DNA from: Dioszegia crocea
Lineage: Eukaryota > Basidiomycota > Tremellomycetes > Tremellales > Bulleribasidiaceae
NCBI GenBank assembly: GCA_001600615.1
Contig: BCKK01000011.1
Coordinates: 370,839-434,838, forward strand
DNA: 64,000 bases
Reading direction: 5' to 3'
Shown here: in pieces, positions 24,809 to 36,614 of the stretch
Layout: each line of letters opens with the position of its first letter
How positions within the stretch are numbered: position 1 is the first letter of the stretch
Notes under the pieces: generated by a model
The model's database searches: none
What the model saw: the letters and a program-made list of their open reading frames with translations, nothing else
Told to the model about the DNA's origin: nothing
Position numbers and translations under genes: made by a program

Positions 24809-26917
24809 CTACATCTTCCACTCTGTCCATTTCCCATTCAACGGATGGCTCTCGCTAAAGTCCCAATGTTGATCAAACTCTCTTCCTGCCTCTAACGCCT
24901 TGGCTTGGCCCTCCCCCCTCAGCCCACTTAGTCCCACCACAACTGTCGCTGGACCCTCCCAATCCGTGCCCAATCGAATCTTGACGAGTTTACTTCCCTC
25001 CACCCATGCCCGTTCCACCCACCATCGCACCCCTTTACCCTTAACGTCCAACTCTGCCTCATCCTCCACTCGCTGATGCCCTATTCGCTCGCCGTCCTCC
25101 CTTGACACGCTCAAAAGCCGCCATGCCCCCTCCCACCCCCAGGCATCTTCCTCCGTGACGGAAATAACAATCTCGGCGTCGCCCGAGGGTGGCGGTGAGG
25201 CCTGAACTTTCAATTCCGAGGTTGTCCAGTTGAAGTTGAAGCCGATCAATTCGCCAGAGACTGCAGAAGGGAATGGGCGGGAGAAGAGTTTACACATTCC
25301 CGGTCGATAAACGCCAGTTCTGGGGTCGACAAGTGTACCGTGGGGCGGAGAACCTGCGACACGGGCAAATTGCTTGAATTGCCATCCACTATAAAGTCAG
25401 TATCTCCCCAAGCGCTCATATCGAAGTCACTCACATCCAGGACAGCTTCTCTTTATCTGCCATTTCCATAACCATCTTCAAATGTCTAGGACCCTTAACA
25501 TACTCCACATCCCACTCCGTCAACATCCGCCCACCACCGAGCCTCTTGGCCTGATACACCCCCTTCTGGATTGCCGTCTCCATCGTGAGCGAGTCGATCG
25601 CATTGGGTCCATAGGAGTGAAAGCTGAATACGCTCTTCTCCGGTCGGTCTCCCGGAGTCTTGGTAAATCCATCGCCAAGACTGCCGCCGGAACCACAGAC
25701 CGGCTCCCAGAAGATGAGCCCGCGATCGTCATGTTTCCGAATGACGGCTTCGACGCGGTCGTACATGGGCTGTAGGAAGTTTGTGTCTGTGCGATCACGG
25801 GTGAGCCAGGCGAGGGGGAAGTGGAGTGTCGAACGAGCAGAAACGAAGGGCTCATTGATGATTTCTAGCAATCAGCCGGATGCTCATTTCGAAACCTAGA
25901 GCACTCACCGTAACCCATGACATTGCTCATACCCGCGAATGTCTCTGCGAGCTTCCCCCAAAACTCCACAAAGTCATCCTGCACACCTCCATAATTGGTA
26001 TATAGACCCCAGAACGCCCGGGTCACTGAATCAGAGATGTAATGGAACCCCCACGCATCCGTATAGTTCATATTGGTCGGCATCGAATCGGCGCCTAGTA
26101 GCGGGTCGTACTTCGCCCTCGCGAGCCCGTGGACGGGCATAGGGAAAGGAAGTGTATTCCAATCCCTCGTTATCGCCCATGATGGCGCCCCATCCCCCAT
26201 AAACTTCTCCGCAAACAGGTCCTGATGACACTCAATGATGACATACAGCCCCGCCTCTTCCCACGTCTGCACCATGTGCTTTATCCGCGCCAGATACTCC
26301 GTATCAAACCCGTCTGGACCCTTTCGGGGCTGGACGGCAGCCCATGATATCCCTAGCCGAATGACGTTGAGATTGAGCTTATCGAGCAGTCGCAAATCGT
26401 CATTTGCGAAACTGCTGACGGGATTGAAGGCGTCAATCATGGGGAGGAATGGAGCAATCTTGTACGATATTGCCATTCCGCGGAATATCCGCACCCTGCC
26501 TAGCTCGTCGTAGAACATTCCATTCTCCTTCCCGACGTGCGTGATGGCAGGGAGGACTCGTTTTGACGTCCGAGCCTCGTCCGTCCTATTCCGGGCATTG
26601 TGGGGATCGTCTTTCCCGCCCTGGTCCGCGTGAGATCGGTCGAGCGAGGGATTGGTATAGAGGATGCGGGGGTTGGGGTTCGTCATTGGTGGCAATGCTT
26701 TGAATGTGGATGAGTTGGAAGAAGAGTACAGTTTTAGGGGTGGAGTGTAAGGACGGGGAGGGCGGGAGATATCGCTTGGTTTGGAGGCGCCGGCGCGGGG
26801 AAGGTGGGGGTTGTTTTCGGGGTAAGGTAAAGGTGAGGCGGTGGCTGTTTCTGATAGTGTCGATAGGACGATGGATAGTAGGATGGCTATTCGAGTAGGG
26901 GAGAATGGGGATAGCAT
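24809..26917 (-). CDS. GH5 endoglycoceramidase-like hydrolase
   Basis: Glycoside hydrolase family 5, closest in motif pattern to endoglycoceramidases and the EGCrP glucosylceramide/sterylglucoside hydrolases of cryptococci. Three exons give about 680 aa. The N-terminus has a hydrophobic signal or anchor (IAILLSIVLSTLSETATA) and then a 100-residue Ser/Pro region. Catalytic domain marks: FRGMAISYKIAPF, NVIRLGISWAAVQP, IIECHQDLFAEKFMGDGAPS, the acid/base glutamate in EIINEPF (restored across intron 1), FSFHSYGPN, and the nucleophile glutamate in LTEWD. GWQFKQFARVAGS follows across intron 2. A C-terminal beta domain of about 170 residues ends WTEWKM. Possible work on glucosylceramide or steryl glucoside is inference; a secreted or vacuolar location is suggested by the leader. 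It lies next to a P450 gene on the same strand. Confidence 0.88.
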
Positions 26918-27688
26918 TGTCTGAAGGCAAGAGGAGAGCCGGGACGGGGGGATGTCCTGAAGGGTCGGGTCAAAGGCGATGACGATATGACGCTGACCGG
27001 TTATCGTATGGTGGATTCACCGGATGAAGATGTCGTTTGACTGTTGGTATGGATCTCTACAAGTGGCGCGTATGTTACAGATAGATGAAGTGGATGGGGA
27101 TAGATGGAACTGAGACAAAGAGATATTTACCCCGGACCTCGGAACAAGGGAGGGTGGTGTGTGTGGACGATACAGCGCCAACGCAAAGGAGCGTTGACTA
27201 AGCACGAGTCCCTATGGTAATGGAGCTACGACAGCTGCGCGGAGATCGGCCTCTGCGCTATAGCTCCGAGAGAGAGCTGAGAGCTGATGCAGATGAATGC
27301 TCGTAAGGCCGGAAGTGGCCAGTGGCCGAAGACAACGTTGATTAAGGAGAGATCGAGAATACGTCGGCGGCCGAAGGGGAACTCGGGTGGCGATGAATTT
27401 GACTGACCGATTGTTGTTGACTGTTCAATCCTTCGACTTTGACATGGGCTTGTCTGCCAATAGTCTGGAGCTCTCTACTGAACATTACAGTCGGAAAGGA
27501 ATGGAGTCAGTGTCAGGCGGATGAGCCACGACCAACGCTAGCATTCCCACAAGCCTATTGTCCGCCTAAAGCGGTGCAGACTCTGGACAGCCGCCAATCT
27601 AAAGTCCTGTTTACATGGCCCACAAGCCTCATTCGACCCCAAAAAAGTATCTAGCGCCCGTATGCTATACTATACATGGTGGAGATAT
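26918..27688. other. Intergenic region between GH5 and P450 genes
   Basis: 770 bases holding the upstream region of the GH5 gene and the 3' end of the P450 gene. No coding structure, repeat or known site was recognised. Confidence 0.4.
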
Positions 27689-29836
27689 CTATTCCTCTCC
27701 CTTGTATGGACGGACAAGCAAAGGCAGATGATACCCCTTCGTAGCCAACTCGCCATTCACATAAGGGCGTGTGCTAATCCTAAGATATCAGCTTCGCCCC
27801 TCACCCCAAAGCGCCGTACAACTCACATATTCGTCTTATACACCTTCTTACCCGGAACAGCAGCAAACTCAAACTCCCTAATCAGGGTATAGAGCATAAT
27901 CTTCATCTCCATAATCCCCAATCTGTACCCCACACACCGCCTCGGTCCGTCGATAAAGGTCATGACGTTGCTCCATACCCCTGGTCCTTCGCCTACACAC
28001 TCTGGAACAGCTGTGCCAGTGATAAGAGTCGGGTCTGCAGGATCGGCCCGTACGACCCATCGCTCAGGCTTGAACTCTCGTGCGTCGGGCCCCCAGATGG
28101 ACTGGGCCATGTTGAGGTTTTCGATTGGAAGGTGGACGATCTGACCTTTCCGGATCCGGATGGAGGTGATGCTTTCGCCTGAGAGGGTGGTTATGGGATG
28201 ATGGAGAGGGATGATGTCGTCTTCTGTTGCTTCGCGGATCTGATTCTTAGCTTTTTGCCCTTTTCCAAGCGGAAACTAGGCAAACAGCTCACTGTTCCAG
28301 GGATAGAAGGGAAGCATCTCAGCATTTCTTTGACGACCGCATCGAGGTAAGGGAGCGTATCGATCTGGTCGTATGGTAGAGAATCGCCATAGCCCAGACA
28401 TTCAGCCCGGAGCTGATTCTGGATCTGAGGGCTGATAGCTATCAAGCGGAGTCCGAAGGCCATGACATTGCTGCTGAGGTCAGCTCATTTTTTCCGTCGC
28501 GATGTCCGATCGAACGAGACTGGAAGCAAAACTTACGCCGTAGTATCCGTACCGGCAAACATGAAAGTAGCGAGCTGTCCCGTAATCTCCTTATCGTGCA
28601 TCTTTCGATCATCCGGGTCTGTCGAAGAAGCGTTCGCTCGCACTACGAATGTCAGCTTGACTTATGGCTAAGTCACCAGAATCTCACGCATCAGAGTCAG
28701 CAAATCCGGATATCCCTTATCTTCCCTCTTCCCCTCTTGCATCTCCTGTCGGACCTCCTTGATCCGCTTTCTTGACAAATCCTCCATGGGTCCCATCCCA
28801 GCTGCGACTCTCCTCGAATTTTCCGTAGGCTTCCATCAGCTATCACCCATCTCCCAAACCGGAAAAGACTCACAAACCACCTATCAGTCCATGGGAACAG
28901 CACGCTCAATTCGAACCGTATACCCGATGCACCAGGGACGAACTGCTGCATCCTATCGTAATTGTGGAACATCTCTCCACCTTCGCCATTCCAGTCACTT
29001 GTCGAGTTGAATGTATGTCCGATACCGATTTGACCAATTAAGTCAAAGAGGATTCGGGAGACTCCAGAGTAGATGTCAATCTCTCGGATCTGGTCTTTGT
29101 CTGATGAGGCTTTGGCGGCGTCGGGGTTGTTGAAGAGGGGAGCGTAAGGGGATGTGTGATCTGGGTTTGAGGTAAGGTCAAGGAGGATATCTCGGAACTG
29201 CCTGATCAGCTCTGGATTCGATTACCCTTCGTTCATCCAGCACCCATTCCACAAGGCATATACACTCACTTGATCGACTTTCTCCTGTACCAACCCCGCA
29301 TAGCTCTTCAACGCACCCCCACTAAACAGCTTCTGCACCACCTTCCTTTGAACCCTATGTCTCTCCCCCTCAGCAGGGATAAGCCCCTCTTTCATATACC
29401 TACACAACAACGCGCGAAGCAGTTCGGGCTTTCGATATTCGTATGGCTTAGACATGACGTGTGTAACGGCTCGAGGGTCGATGGTCCAAATCCGATGATG
29501 GGCCCAGAACATCCCCTGGACGCGGAAAGTGGGACCGAAGCGAGAGACCCAGTCGTCCATCTTTGCATGGTTGTACAGACTGGCGAATCAGCACATTCTT
29601 TGCCTCAAAGTCGAGGGTTAAACTCACTCGACGACTTCAGCGTAATGTCCCCCTAGACTCGTACCGCCCGGTGGCGCCTGAAGATTTCTCAAAGGCGACG
29701 TCCTTGGCCGAATTACAAAATGCCTCAAGAGCCATAAAGCACAGTAAGCGAGAAGTAGCGATATGACCTCTCGCCATGTCGGAAGTCTGAGATGCGCCGG
29801 CGAGATGGGCAGGTTGAAATTGTATTTTGTCGACAT
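27689..29836 (-). CDS. Cytochrome P450 monooxygenase
   Basis: Microsomal haem monooxygenase. About eight exons on the minus strand. The N-terminus has one membrane span (VISLLLAYCALWLLRHFVI) then RPRTSPLRNLQAPPGG, a proline-rich hinge. Conserved P450 elements in order: FRVQGMFWAHHRIW; EGERHRVQRKVVQKLFSG (C helix WxxxR equivalent with Q-R); I-helix FAGTDTTA at about 28540-28580; K-helix ExxR as KEMLR; PERW; the haem loop FIDGPRRCVGYRLG with its cysteine ligand. The last exon was assigned by splicing KTNM onto ISTRPYVNGELATKGYHLPL, a normal P450 end, terminating YKGEE. Substrate is unknown. The location next to a lipid-type GH5 hydrolase may be coincidence. Confidence 0.92.
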
Positions 29837-30232
29837 GGTCTGTGCTGATCCGAGCTGGATTTGCGAGATAAAATCAAGACGATTCAGGTGGTTTCAAGGC
29901 GGATTTCTTCTCGCTGGATAGTGAATGACTAGATCGGCTGTGAGTATGCCTGGATGATAGTTGGACTGCATTGTTCATTGATGTCGAGGGTATATACACA
30001 AGAGGAGGAATGCTACCTCGTTGGGCGCCTTTTGTTCGCGCCGGAAAATCAACGCGTCGCGATCCGGAGGCCCGTGCGCATGTTTTTGCACCTTGCCCCC
30101 TAAGACTGCAGAGGATGTGTCTGAGGCAAGGGTAGGAAGGGATGGGACCAGCTGGACGGCAATAGGAGAGAAGATCATTCGTTTCGCATGCATGTAATTA
30201 CTCGTTTCAGCTTCTGACGGGACTCGCAACGT
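29837..30232. other. Upstream region of the P450 gene
   Basis: 395 bases. Contains only short open frames and no recognised signal. Confidence 0.35.
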
Positions 30233-31105
30233 CTACCACCCGCCCAACCACCACTTTTTCTGCTTCTTCACCCCGCCCATCTCGCCGTCCGCCGCACGAG
30301 CCTCGACGGGTTGCGCCTTGGTGTCGCCGCCCTGATTCAGTCAGCATAGCTCACTACAGTATATCCATGGGCGTGATTGGAGAGCGATTAAATAAAGGGG
30401 GGCCTCAGAACTGGCGGTGGGATTATGAGGTATATACTATAGGCAAATAAGCGTACCTGTGGACTAGGCAATCCCATACCGGCCATCTTCCTCTCTCTCA
30501 TCTCAGCAACTCCGACCCCGCCCCCTGAAGTCCCATCTTGTTCGCTAGCATTAGAACGTGTCTTGACGCTGTGGTCCGCTGTGGGTCTCAGCACACCTCT
30601 CAACTCTCACTTCTGCCGAGTATGTTGAACGTACTTGAGTTCCCACGTCTAGCCTCAGCAGTGGTACCCGCAATAGTCTGAGTATCGTGCTTGTTAGGCG
30701 AAGCACCGCCGTACTTCAAGGGTGAGTGTGGCTGAGCGGACGATCTGGCCAAATCAACCTCATCCCTGCGAAGGACTTTACTCGGTCGGGGGACAGAGTG
30801 ATAGACTTACCCCGACTCGTGTGTCCCGTCCTTCACGTTCTGGCTCCTACCCTCTGTTACAGGCTTGGCTGCTGGTCCTTTGCCTGACAATTCTTGTAAC
30901 GGCTGATTCCAGATGTAGATACCGCCGATGACACCTCCGATGCGTCAGCTGACGGATCTAGCGGTTGACTGAAGGCTCAGGCGCATTGTCAGTAGGAAAA
31001 GTAGTGGCTCACCAACACCGCCGGCAAGTCTGAAACGTTAGCTGAGAACAGAGACGGACAAGGGTCGGAGACATACAGCACTGGAAGTAGTCGTGTGGAA
31101 GCCAT
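30233..31105 (-). CDS. Small single-span membrane protein, unrecognised
   Basis: No family recognised. Six exons on the minus strand give about 166 aa. The N-terminus MASTRLLPVLLAGGVGVIGG then IYIWNQP is a short basic start followed by one hydrophobic span, as in small inner-membrane mitochondrial proteins. The rest is polar and lacks folds: GKGPAAKP, SPLKYGGASPNKHDTQT, ARRGNSTDHSVKTRSN, and a more ordered-looking VAEMRERKMAGMGLPSPQ. The end is basic-aromatic, KKQKKWWLGGW. The second exon is only 17 nt, and all five junctions keep one frame, which supports the model. A possible role in a mitochondrial complex is guesswork. Confidence 0.68.
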
Positions 31106-32019
31106 GATGATTTTGAGTTCTTTGCTGTCTTAGTTGTTTGGAATGAGTTTCAAGTGTGGTTTTGATAATTCTGCTGATGTGGCTGAGGAGTGATTGAGAT
31201 GTATAGCCGTAGTCGTTGTATGTGGTCGCGATGTATGATCGATGTGCGGCAGTAGCAGCTTGATCGCATGACGTAGCGCTTCAAGATTTGCGGGAATCGG
31301 CCTTGTCCGATCTGGCTGAGGTATGTGGAGGTGGCCACTGGGGTATGGGCAGTGGGGAGTGCAGGCCTGCGCGTTCATGATCGTGCAAGGCTGAGTCCAC
31401 AGTGTAGCATTATCCGATTCTCCCGCCAGCCCAGATGAAGATGCACGGTCCTGCAGTTACATGTTTACATATACTAGGTCCGTCCCGGTGCTCTTACCCA
31501 GCACAACTGCCCTACGTCCCTAATGACTTCCTCGGACCTAGCTCGGGAGCGCCGTGATGATCATGTAGCGCAAGTTGCAACCGGCTTGGTGTACATTGAG
31601 CAACTCCGCGTGAAGACTGACGGGCGATAGGAGTGGAGTCGACGTATATGCCGCAGCTCGGCCGAGCGATGGGCGGATGGGACTGGAGAGTCAGCGCGGC
31701 AGGTTCGAGGGATCCAGGATTCTATGATACTCACAATGACACTCCGTATGACTATCCAACAACACGTCCTATCCTGAGATTTCTGGGCGACCAGGCTTCA
31801 TCAATGCAGGCGCAGAGATTCTTATCGGGTAAGGCGCCATCCAATCCACAGCGAGAGCGTTGACTCAATGAGGTGCTGTGCGGTAGCTAGCGCTGGCCTT
31901 GATGTCCTACTGATCCCTCCAGGTCCGTTTATGATGAGACAGGAGGTGTCGATATTTGGCACATGAGATGTGAGCTGTGAGGCTTGAGTCGACGTGAGTA
32001 TCCGAGTCGGTGTGATTGG
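31106..32019. other. 0.9-kb intergenic region
   Basis: Several open frames of 60-80 codons in several phases; none has splice signals or a recognisable domain. It must hold the promoter of the small membrane protein gene and the 3' end of MRM2. Confidence 0.35.
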
Positions 32020-33017
32020 CTAGTCGGAAGAGGGTGGCCCTTTGAACCCCAGGCAGACAAAGTACGCTTCGCTAGATTCTGCGATATCAGCATGGATTCT
32101 CTCCACCTTTCCAAATTGAAGGACAGCTCCAAGACCTGAATGAATCACATCAACTCACCCGCTCTGGACTCTTTCGGTTTCTCAACGGCGACTTTAGCAA
32201 ACCAGGGTTCTAGCTCTTCTCGCTTGAATATGTCGAGATCGGGATGAGCGAAAAATTTCAGACTAAGAGATATCAGTCATGACCTTTTCAAGAATTATCG
32301 GTGTTGCCGAGCCAAAGTATCAGAGGTGAGCACGTCAAGCCGAACTCACACCATATTACCCCCCGGGTATATTTTCCTCCCCTTGACCATCCCCTTCCCT
32401 GTCCCTTTTTCCTTCTCTTCTCCATCCTCCTCCTCAACCCCCTCTTCCTGCTCTTTACCAAACTCCAACACCCCACGTCCAAACTCCGCCGCAGCGCCAC
32501 AGAGGTCCAAACTCGCCTGGACATCCCGATCCCTTACGCCCGACATGGGCGCCATCATGTCGCTTAAAACCGTATCCACCTTCCCACCCTCCTCTCCCTC
32601 CTCTCCCTTATCTCCCTTGAGTCCCCTAACCAACTCTTCCACTCTCTTCCTCACGCCTGTCGACAAGAAATCTCCCTTAAGAACTTCCACACCTGGAATT
32701 TCTCCCATTGGGTGAATATCCACAGCTATCACTCTCCCCCTCCCACCTCCTCGTCCAAGATTAACAGCCACTTGACTCCATCCTCCCGGCGCTGCGCCTA
32801 AATCCACTACGACCTTGCCCGGACCGAGCAACGAGGGATACTTCGTCGAGAGGGATATAAGCTTGAATGCTGATCGAGCGCGATAGGTTTCGGTGCCTGT
32901 GGCTCCGGGCCCAGAAGGGGAAGTACGGAGCCGAACGTATGGGTCTTTTGTCTGGCGTGCGAGCCAGCGATTGGAAGAGCCTGAGCTGGACTTGAAGAGG
33001 TGGAGAGTGGGGCGCAT
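32020..33017 (-). CDS. MRM2: Mitochondrial 21S rRNA 2'-O-methyltransferase MRM2
   Basis: FtsJ/RrmJ-type SAM-dependent methyltransferase that modifies a uridine in the mitochondrial large-subunit rRNA. Three exons on the minus strand give about 278 aa. The start MRPTLHLFKSSSGSSNRWLARQ resembles a mitochondrial presequence and then reads QTKDPYVRLR, characteristic of MRM2. Catalytic tetrad K-D-K-E: lysine in RARSAFKL, aspartate in VLSDMMAPMSG, lysine in VLKFF (restored across intron 1), glutamate in SSEAYFVCLGFK (last exon). The SAM site is VVDLGAAPGGWSQVA. An about 40-residue Glu/Lys-rich insert (EEGVEEEDGEEKEKG) lies between the catalytic D and the second K. Length and motif order fit MRM2 rather than the cytosolic Trm7 or nucleolar Spb1. 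Confidence 0.93.
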
Positions 33018-33537
33018 GGGAATAGGTGGGGTAGATTGTTTCGAGGAGGTATGATTTCGAGGAGGTATGAGAAGGCGCCTCGCCGGTATATCGGGTCAGA
33101 TAAAGGTGAGCCTGCTTCAGGCAGTAGATACAGGAACTAGGTATCTCGTCAGCTCGCTAACCATCGTTGGGACTGCGACGGTATGGACAGCTTACTTGGA
33201 AATGAAGCAAGATGTAACTGAAGGATTGATTTTCTGGCTGAAACGACGACGCGTTTCAAGAATCCTTCGAGCCATAACTACACATCAACCTCATCCCACG
33301 AGGACCGAGCGTCAGGCTCGCGCCAAGCATCGATAGCTATACATTGCACTCTGTTCGTCTACGTACATACAGTCGTTCACAGACGATACACTTCGTGAAA
33401 GTAGCCCAAAATCTGAATCGATACTAAAGATAGACGCCTGCCTCGCCCCCACGAAAACACTCAGGTACACCCCCGCCTCCTTTGCCGTACCCTTCCCCCC
33501 GGCCATGCCACATCCGCCGCCCAACGCTACCGCCCGC
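33018..33537. other. Intergenic region between MRM2 and the Zn-cluster gene
   Basis: 520 bases. Holds the promoter of MRM2 and the 3' end of the transcription factor gene; no other element was recognised. Confidence 0.35.
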
Positions 33538-34878
33538 CTAATGTGTCGTCCCGCCCAAGTCTAAATCCGGCCACGCCGAGAAATTGTAGCCCTTATCCCA
33601 ATCCAGCCCGTCCGCCACACTGAGTTCTCCATCCGCATCTAGACCCCCATTCACATCCGCCACAGAGCCATCTGCCACCCCGCCCGCCGTCCCATTGGAG
33701 AGATGCGGCAGTCCAAACCCAAGCGGCGCCTGTAGGACGCCGAAACTTGGAGTTTGGATCTGACCCGAGCTCCCAACCCCCACCCCCACCCCGCCCATCT
33801 TGCGCTGTTGCTGCTGATGTTGTTGTTGATGTAACAGGTGTTCCTGCCGTTGGAGCTGGATTGCTGCCTGAAGCTGCTGTTGCTCAAGCTGAGTGATAGT
33901 GTGGTGATGTTGATGTTGGTGTTGGTGCTGGTGCTGATGTGATTGTGGAGGTAGGGAGAGGGTAGGATTCGACGCGTCGGCCAGCGTGCTGGGTCCGAGC
34001 TCGGAGAGGGAGGGATCGATATTTGGATCAAGGGGGTCAATGCCGTGACTGCCATCCGCCGCAGACGCCACCTCCTGGAGATGCGCCACGATATCCGCCG
34101 ATTCTTCCCCTACATCCTCATGATGATGTTGATGTTCCCCATACCCATCCTGACCAGACGCCAACTCGCCATTCCCAAAACTATCATCCATCCCTCCTGC
34201 CCCCTCCGCCGCCGCGGCCGTCACAGCCGCAATGAGCGCCGCATTGGTATCCGCCACTGAAGATGCTGTGTCGGCATTATAGCCATTGGGATCCATGTGC
34301 TTGGAGCCATTCCCCGTCGCCTCGTGGAATCCCGCACCCGCAGCTTCGTCTGCTGCTCGGTCGCGTAGGACTTTGGTCCGCTTGCCAGGGCCCCGACGAC
34401 GGACATTGTCGTCCCACTCGCACGTCTCGTTACGCTTTTCGCAATTGTCGCAGGTAGGGCGCGCGCCGTCGCATTTGAGCTTACGGCGTCGGCAGAAATG
34501 ACATGCAAGTTGGAGTTCTGCAAGTCAGCCCAAGTACATCATGACATAAACATGCAGGGGAAGCATGCTCATAGACAGACGCGTAGACTCACTCCTCTTC
34601 CTTGACTTGGGCGGTAGTGGATGTACGAGCTCCTGCTCTCCAGGCAACATCGGCACGCCCTCGACCCTATTCATATTCGCGTCATTCAAAGATAACTCTC
34701 CGCCATCCTCCGCCGCCGCAAAGTAATCCGCAGCGAGTGATACATCTGCGTCTAAATCATGCGCGTGATCGTGGCTGAGGTCGGGATGGTGGTGTGATAG
34801 ATCGGCAGTAAGGGATGGATCTAAGGGATATGTAGAAGGGAGACCTGGAATAGATCCGTCGTCTTCGTGGCTGTTCAT
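33538..34878 (-). CDS. Zn(II)2Cys6 transcription factor
   Basis: Fungal Gal4-type regulator. Exons 34878-34593 and 34517-33538 give 421 aa. The N-terminal 95 residues are rich in Asp and His. The zinc cluster begins at the splice junction: ACHFCRRRKLKCDGARPTC then DNCEKRNETCEW, with all six cysteines in the normal C-x2-C-x6-C-x5-C-x2-C-x6-C arrangement, followed by a basic linker RRRGPGKRTK. The rest is low complexity: Ala- and Asp-rich, an alternating His-Gln run (near 33900-33950), a Gln-rich block (near 33800-33890), and an acidic end DWDKGYNFSAWPDLDLGG that could serve as an activation domain. No fungal-specific middle homology region was seen. Targets are unknown. It has an unusually long upstream region. 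Confidence 0.92.
33800..33955 (-). repeat. Gln/His-rich coding repeat tract
   Basis: Repeats of CAT/CAC and CAG/CAA codons on the minus strand produce alternating His-Gln and then polyglutamine stretches within the Zn2Cys6 factor. Confidence 0.75.
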
Positions 34879-36614
34879 TCTGAGCCCGATCTGTCTTGCT
34901 TCCGCTTGTCTCTGTGTGTGTATTGCGGGGGTGGGGGGCCTGGACTTTGCTGGGTGGGGGAGAGGATGGGACCTAATGAGATATTGATACCGCTATGGAC
35001 GGAGGTAAAAACACAGCTAGAGGCCAACGGAGACAAACAATCGCCACTCACTCCCGGCGTTATACCATAAGGAAATATCGCCGAGTGGCGGGACATGGGT
35101 GTGGCAGCTAGGGCAATGTGGCACTTACGCAATGGCTGAATAGGTGGGTGGCAACACCAGCAGGGCGCAGTACCTCGAGCCTCAACTTGTGATGACGGGT
35201 CCATGCAAACTTGGGCAAGACCCCTTCACTCCTTCAGCTCGGATCACGGTTTACGCCTTAGTATAGGTCAATCCCTTGCACTATGCGGCAGACAATCCTA
35301 CTTCCAATATACGCCTTGATCCCCCTTATCCCGGTCCGCTAACATTCCTGATCCTCCTAATGCCTGATGCCTTGATTCTACTCTGTTGTCATATCACTAC
35401 TCTTGTAATAACTAATCCTAGTCCTATAATCTACTATCTCTAATGTTGTCCCTTGGCTCAGTCCCTCTGATAGTGTTTGGTTGGTGTTTATTTGACTAGT
35501 CTCCCCTGATTCGCCACCCATACTCTGTACTCCGCCATCCCTATCTAATCGCCGTTTTCTGCCGCCTTTATATATTACTCCGTTCCGGTTTTGGTTGTTC
35601 TTGCTCGTCCCTGGTCCGCCTCTCCTGTTCGCCCGATTCCGGATTATGTTTGGTTGGTTGGTTGTCTGGCAATGTCTGCTGATCCCCTTACTCGCCTTCT
35701 ATTCTTCTCACTTCCGGATTATTTTGGTTGGTATCTGGTCCGGTATCCGCCGCTCTAGTGTGTCCGATTCCGGTTTTTGGTTTGGTTGGTTTACTGGTCC
35801 CTTTCCCCCGCTGGATCCACCCTCCACCCCCTTCTGACCCCTCCACCGCCCCACCCTTGCTCCGCCCGCCTCCGCTTACACACCCCCTCTCCCTATATCG
35901 CCAAGGGGGCCGACCTCGGTCATTGCTACCGCTCAATGCGGGCCCCCCTGAGAGCCGTCCGTCTTTCACCGGTCGCCGCCGCTCCCCTTCGGAAGGTCCA
36001 CACCCACCGCCGCTCCCCAGCGTGGCTGTGCCCTCCGATCCCCCGTTTGGGTGGATAGACCTCCGTCATTGCTTCGGCTCTGTCCATCCCCCCCGTACAA
36101 AAGTACCCGGTGGAGGCACATTGTCATGACCTCCAGCAGCGCGACTTTCGGCATCGCGGCGTTGACAAAATGTGGCGAATTGACAGCGTATGTAAGCATG
36201 CAGGTGGAGGCAGGTGGTTTGGGAGATGATTCCGTTAGTGGCGGAAGGACGATTAGTTCAATCGCGGAGCCTGGACAAGCTCGTCGCTGCGAGCTCTCTT
36301 GGCCGTGTTGGAGCGCTTAGACACGACCCGTGTTCTCCCAGCGTGGGAGTGTCAGTCAGTATGAGGTGTGAAGGCATGAGAAGGATACCCTCCAGTCGCC
36401 ACTAGTGCCTTTGGGCCCCAGGCCCATGCCGTAACGTCCTTTGCCCCGTGTGTATCAGGATCAACTTTCGAACTCTGTTCCGCTCACCTGCTGATGGAGA
36501 GGGCTACCTTGAAGCATCAACACGGAGGTATAAGCAGAGTATGCACCTCTTATTCTGATACCCCGAGAATCTGACTATAGGCAATATCCGGCTTTGACGC
36601 TCAGGTACCTACAG
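34879..36614. other. 1.7-kb shared upstream region of two divergent genes
   Basis: Lies between the start codons of the Zn2Cys6 factor (minus) and the I-BAR-like gene (+). It is far longer than the roughly 300-bp divergent promoters elsewhere in the window. It holds an imperfect GGTTGG-containing repeat (listed separately), a pyrimidine-rich stretch, and a duplicated block around 35911 and 36058 sharing GACCT-two bases-GTCATTGCT. The Pro-rich 133-codon open frame at 35728-36129 is probably not coding. Confidence 0.5.
35580..35805 (+). repeat. Imperfect CCGGNTT...GGTTGGTT repeat cluster
   Basis: Four degenerate units, starting near 35582, 35634, 35711 and 35763, each have a TTCCGG core, a T/G-rich GGTTGG(TT) part and a CTGGTCC-like end. 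Spacing is 50-77 bases. It may be part of the control region or leader of the Zn2Cys6 gene. Confidence 0.6.

Noticed and set aside
31690..31715. GGTTCGAG resembling a tRNA T-loop
   Set aside because: No acceptor stem, D-arm or anticodon arm could be paired around it.
31633..31863. 76-codon + strand open frame
   Set aside because: No splice context, domain or composition that supports a gene.
35728..36129. 133-codon + strand open frame upstream of the I-BAR-like gene
   Set aside because: Pro/Ser-rich translation of a pyrimidine-rich region with several overlapping frames, no splice signals and no conserved segment; more likely untranslated or control sequence.
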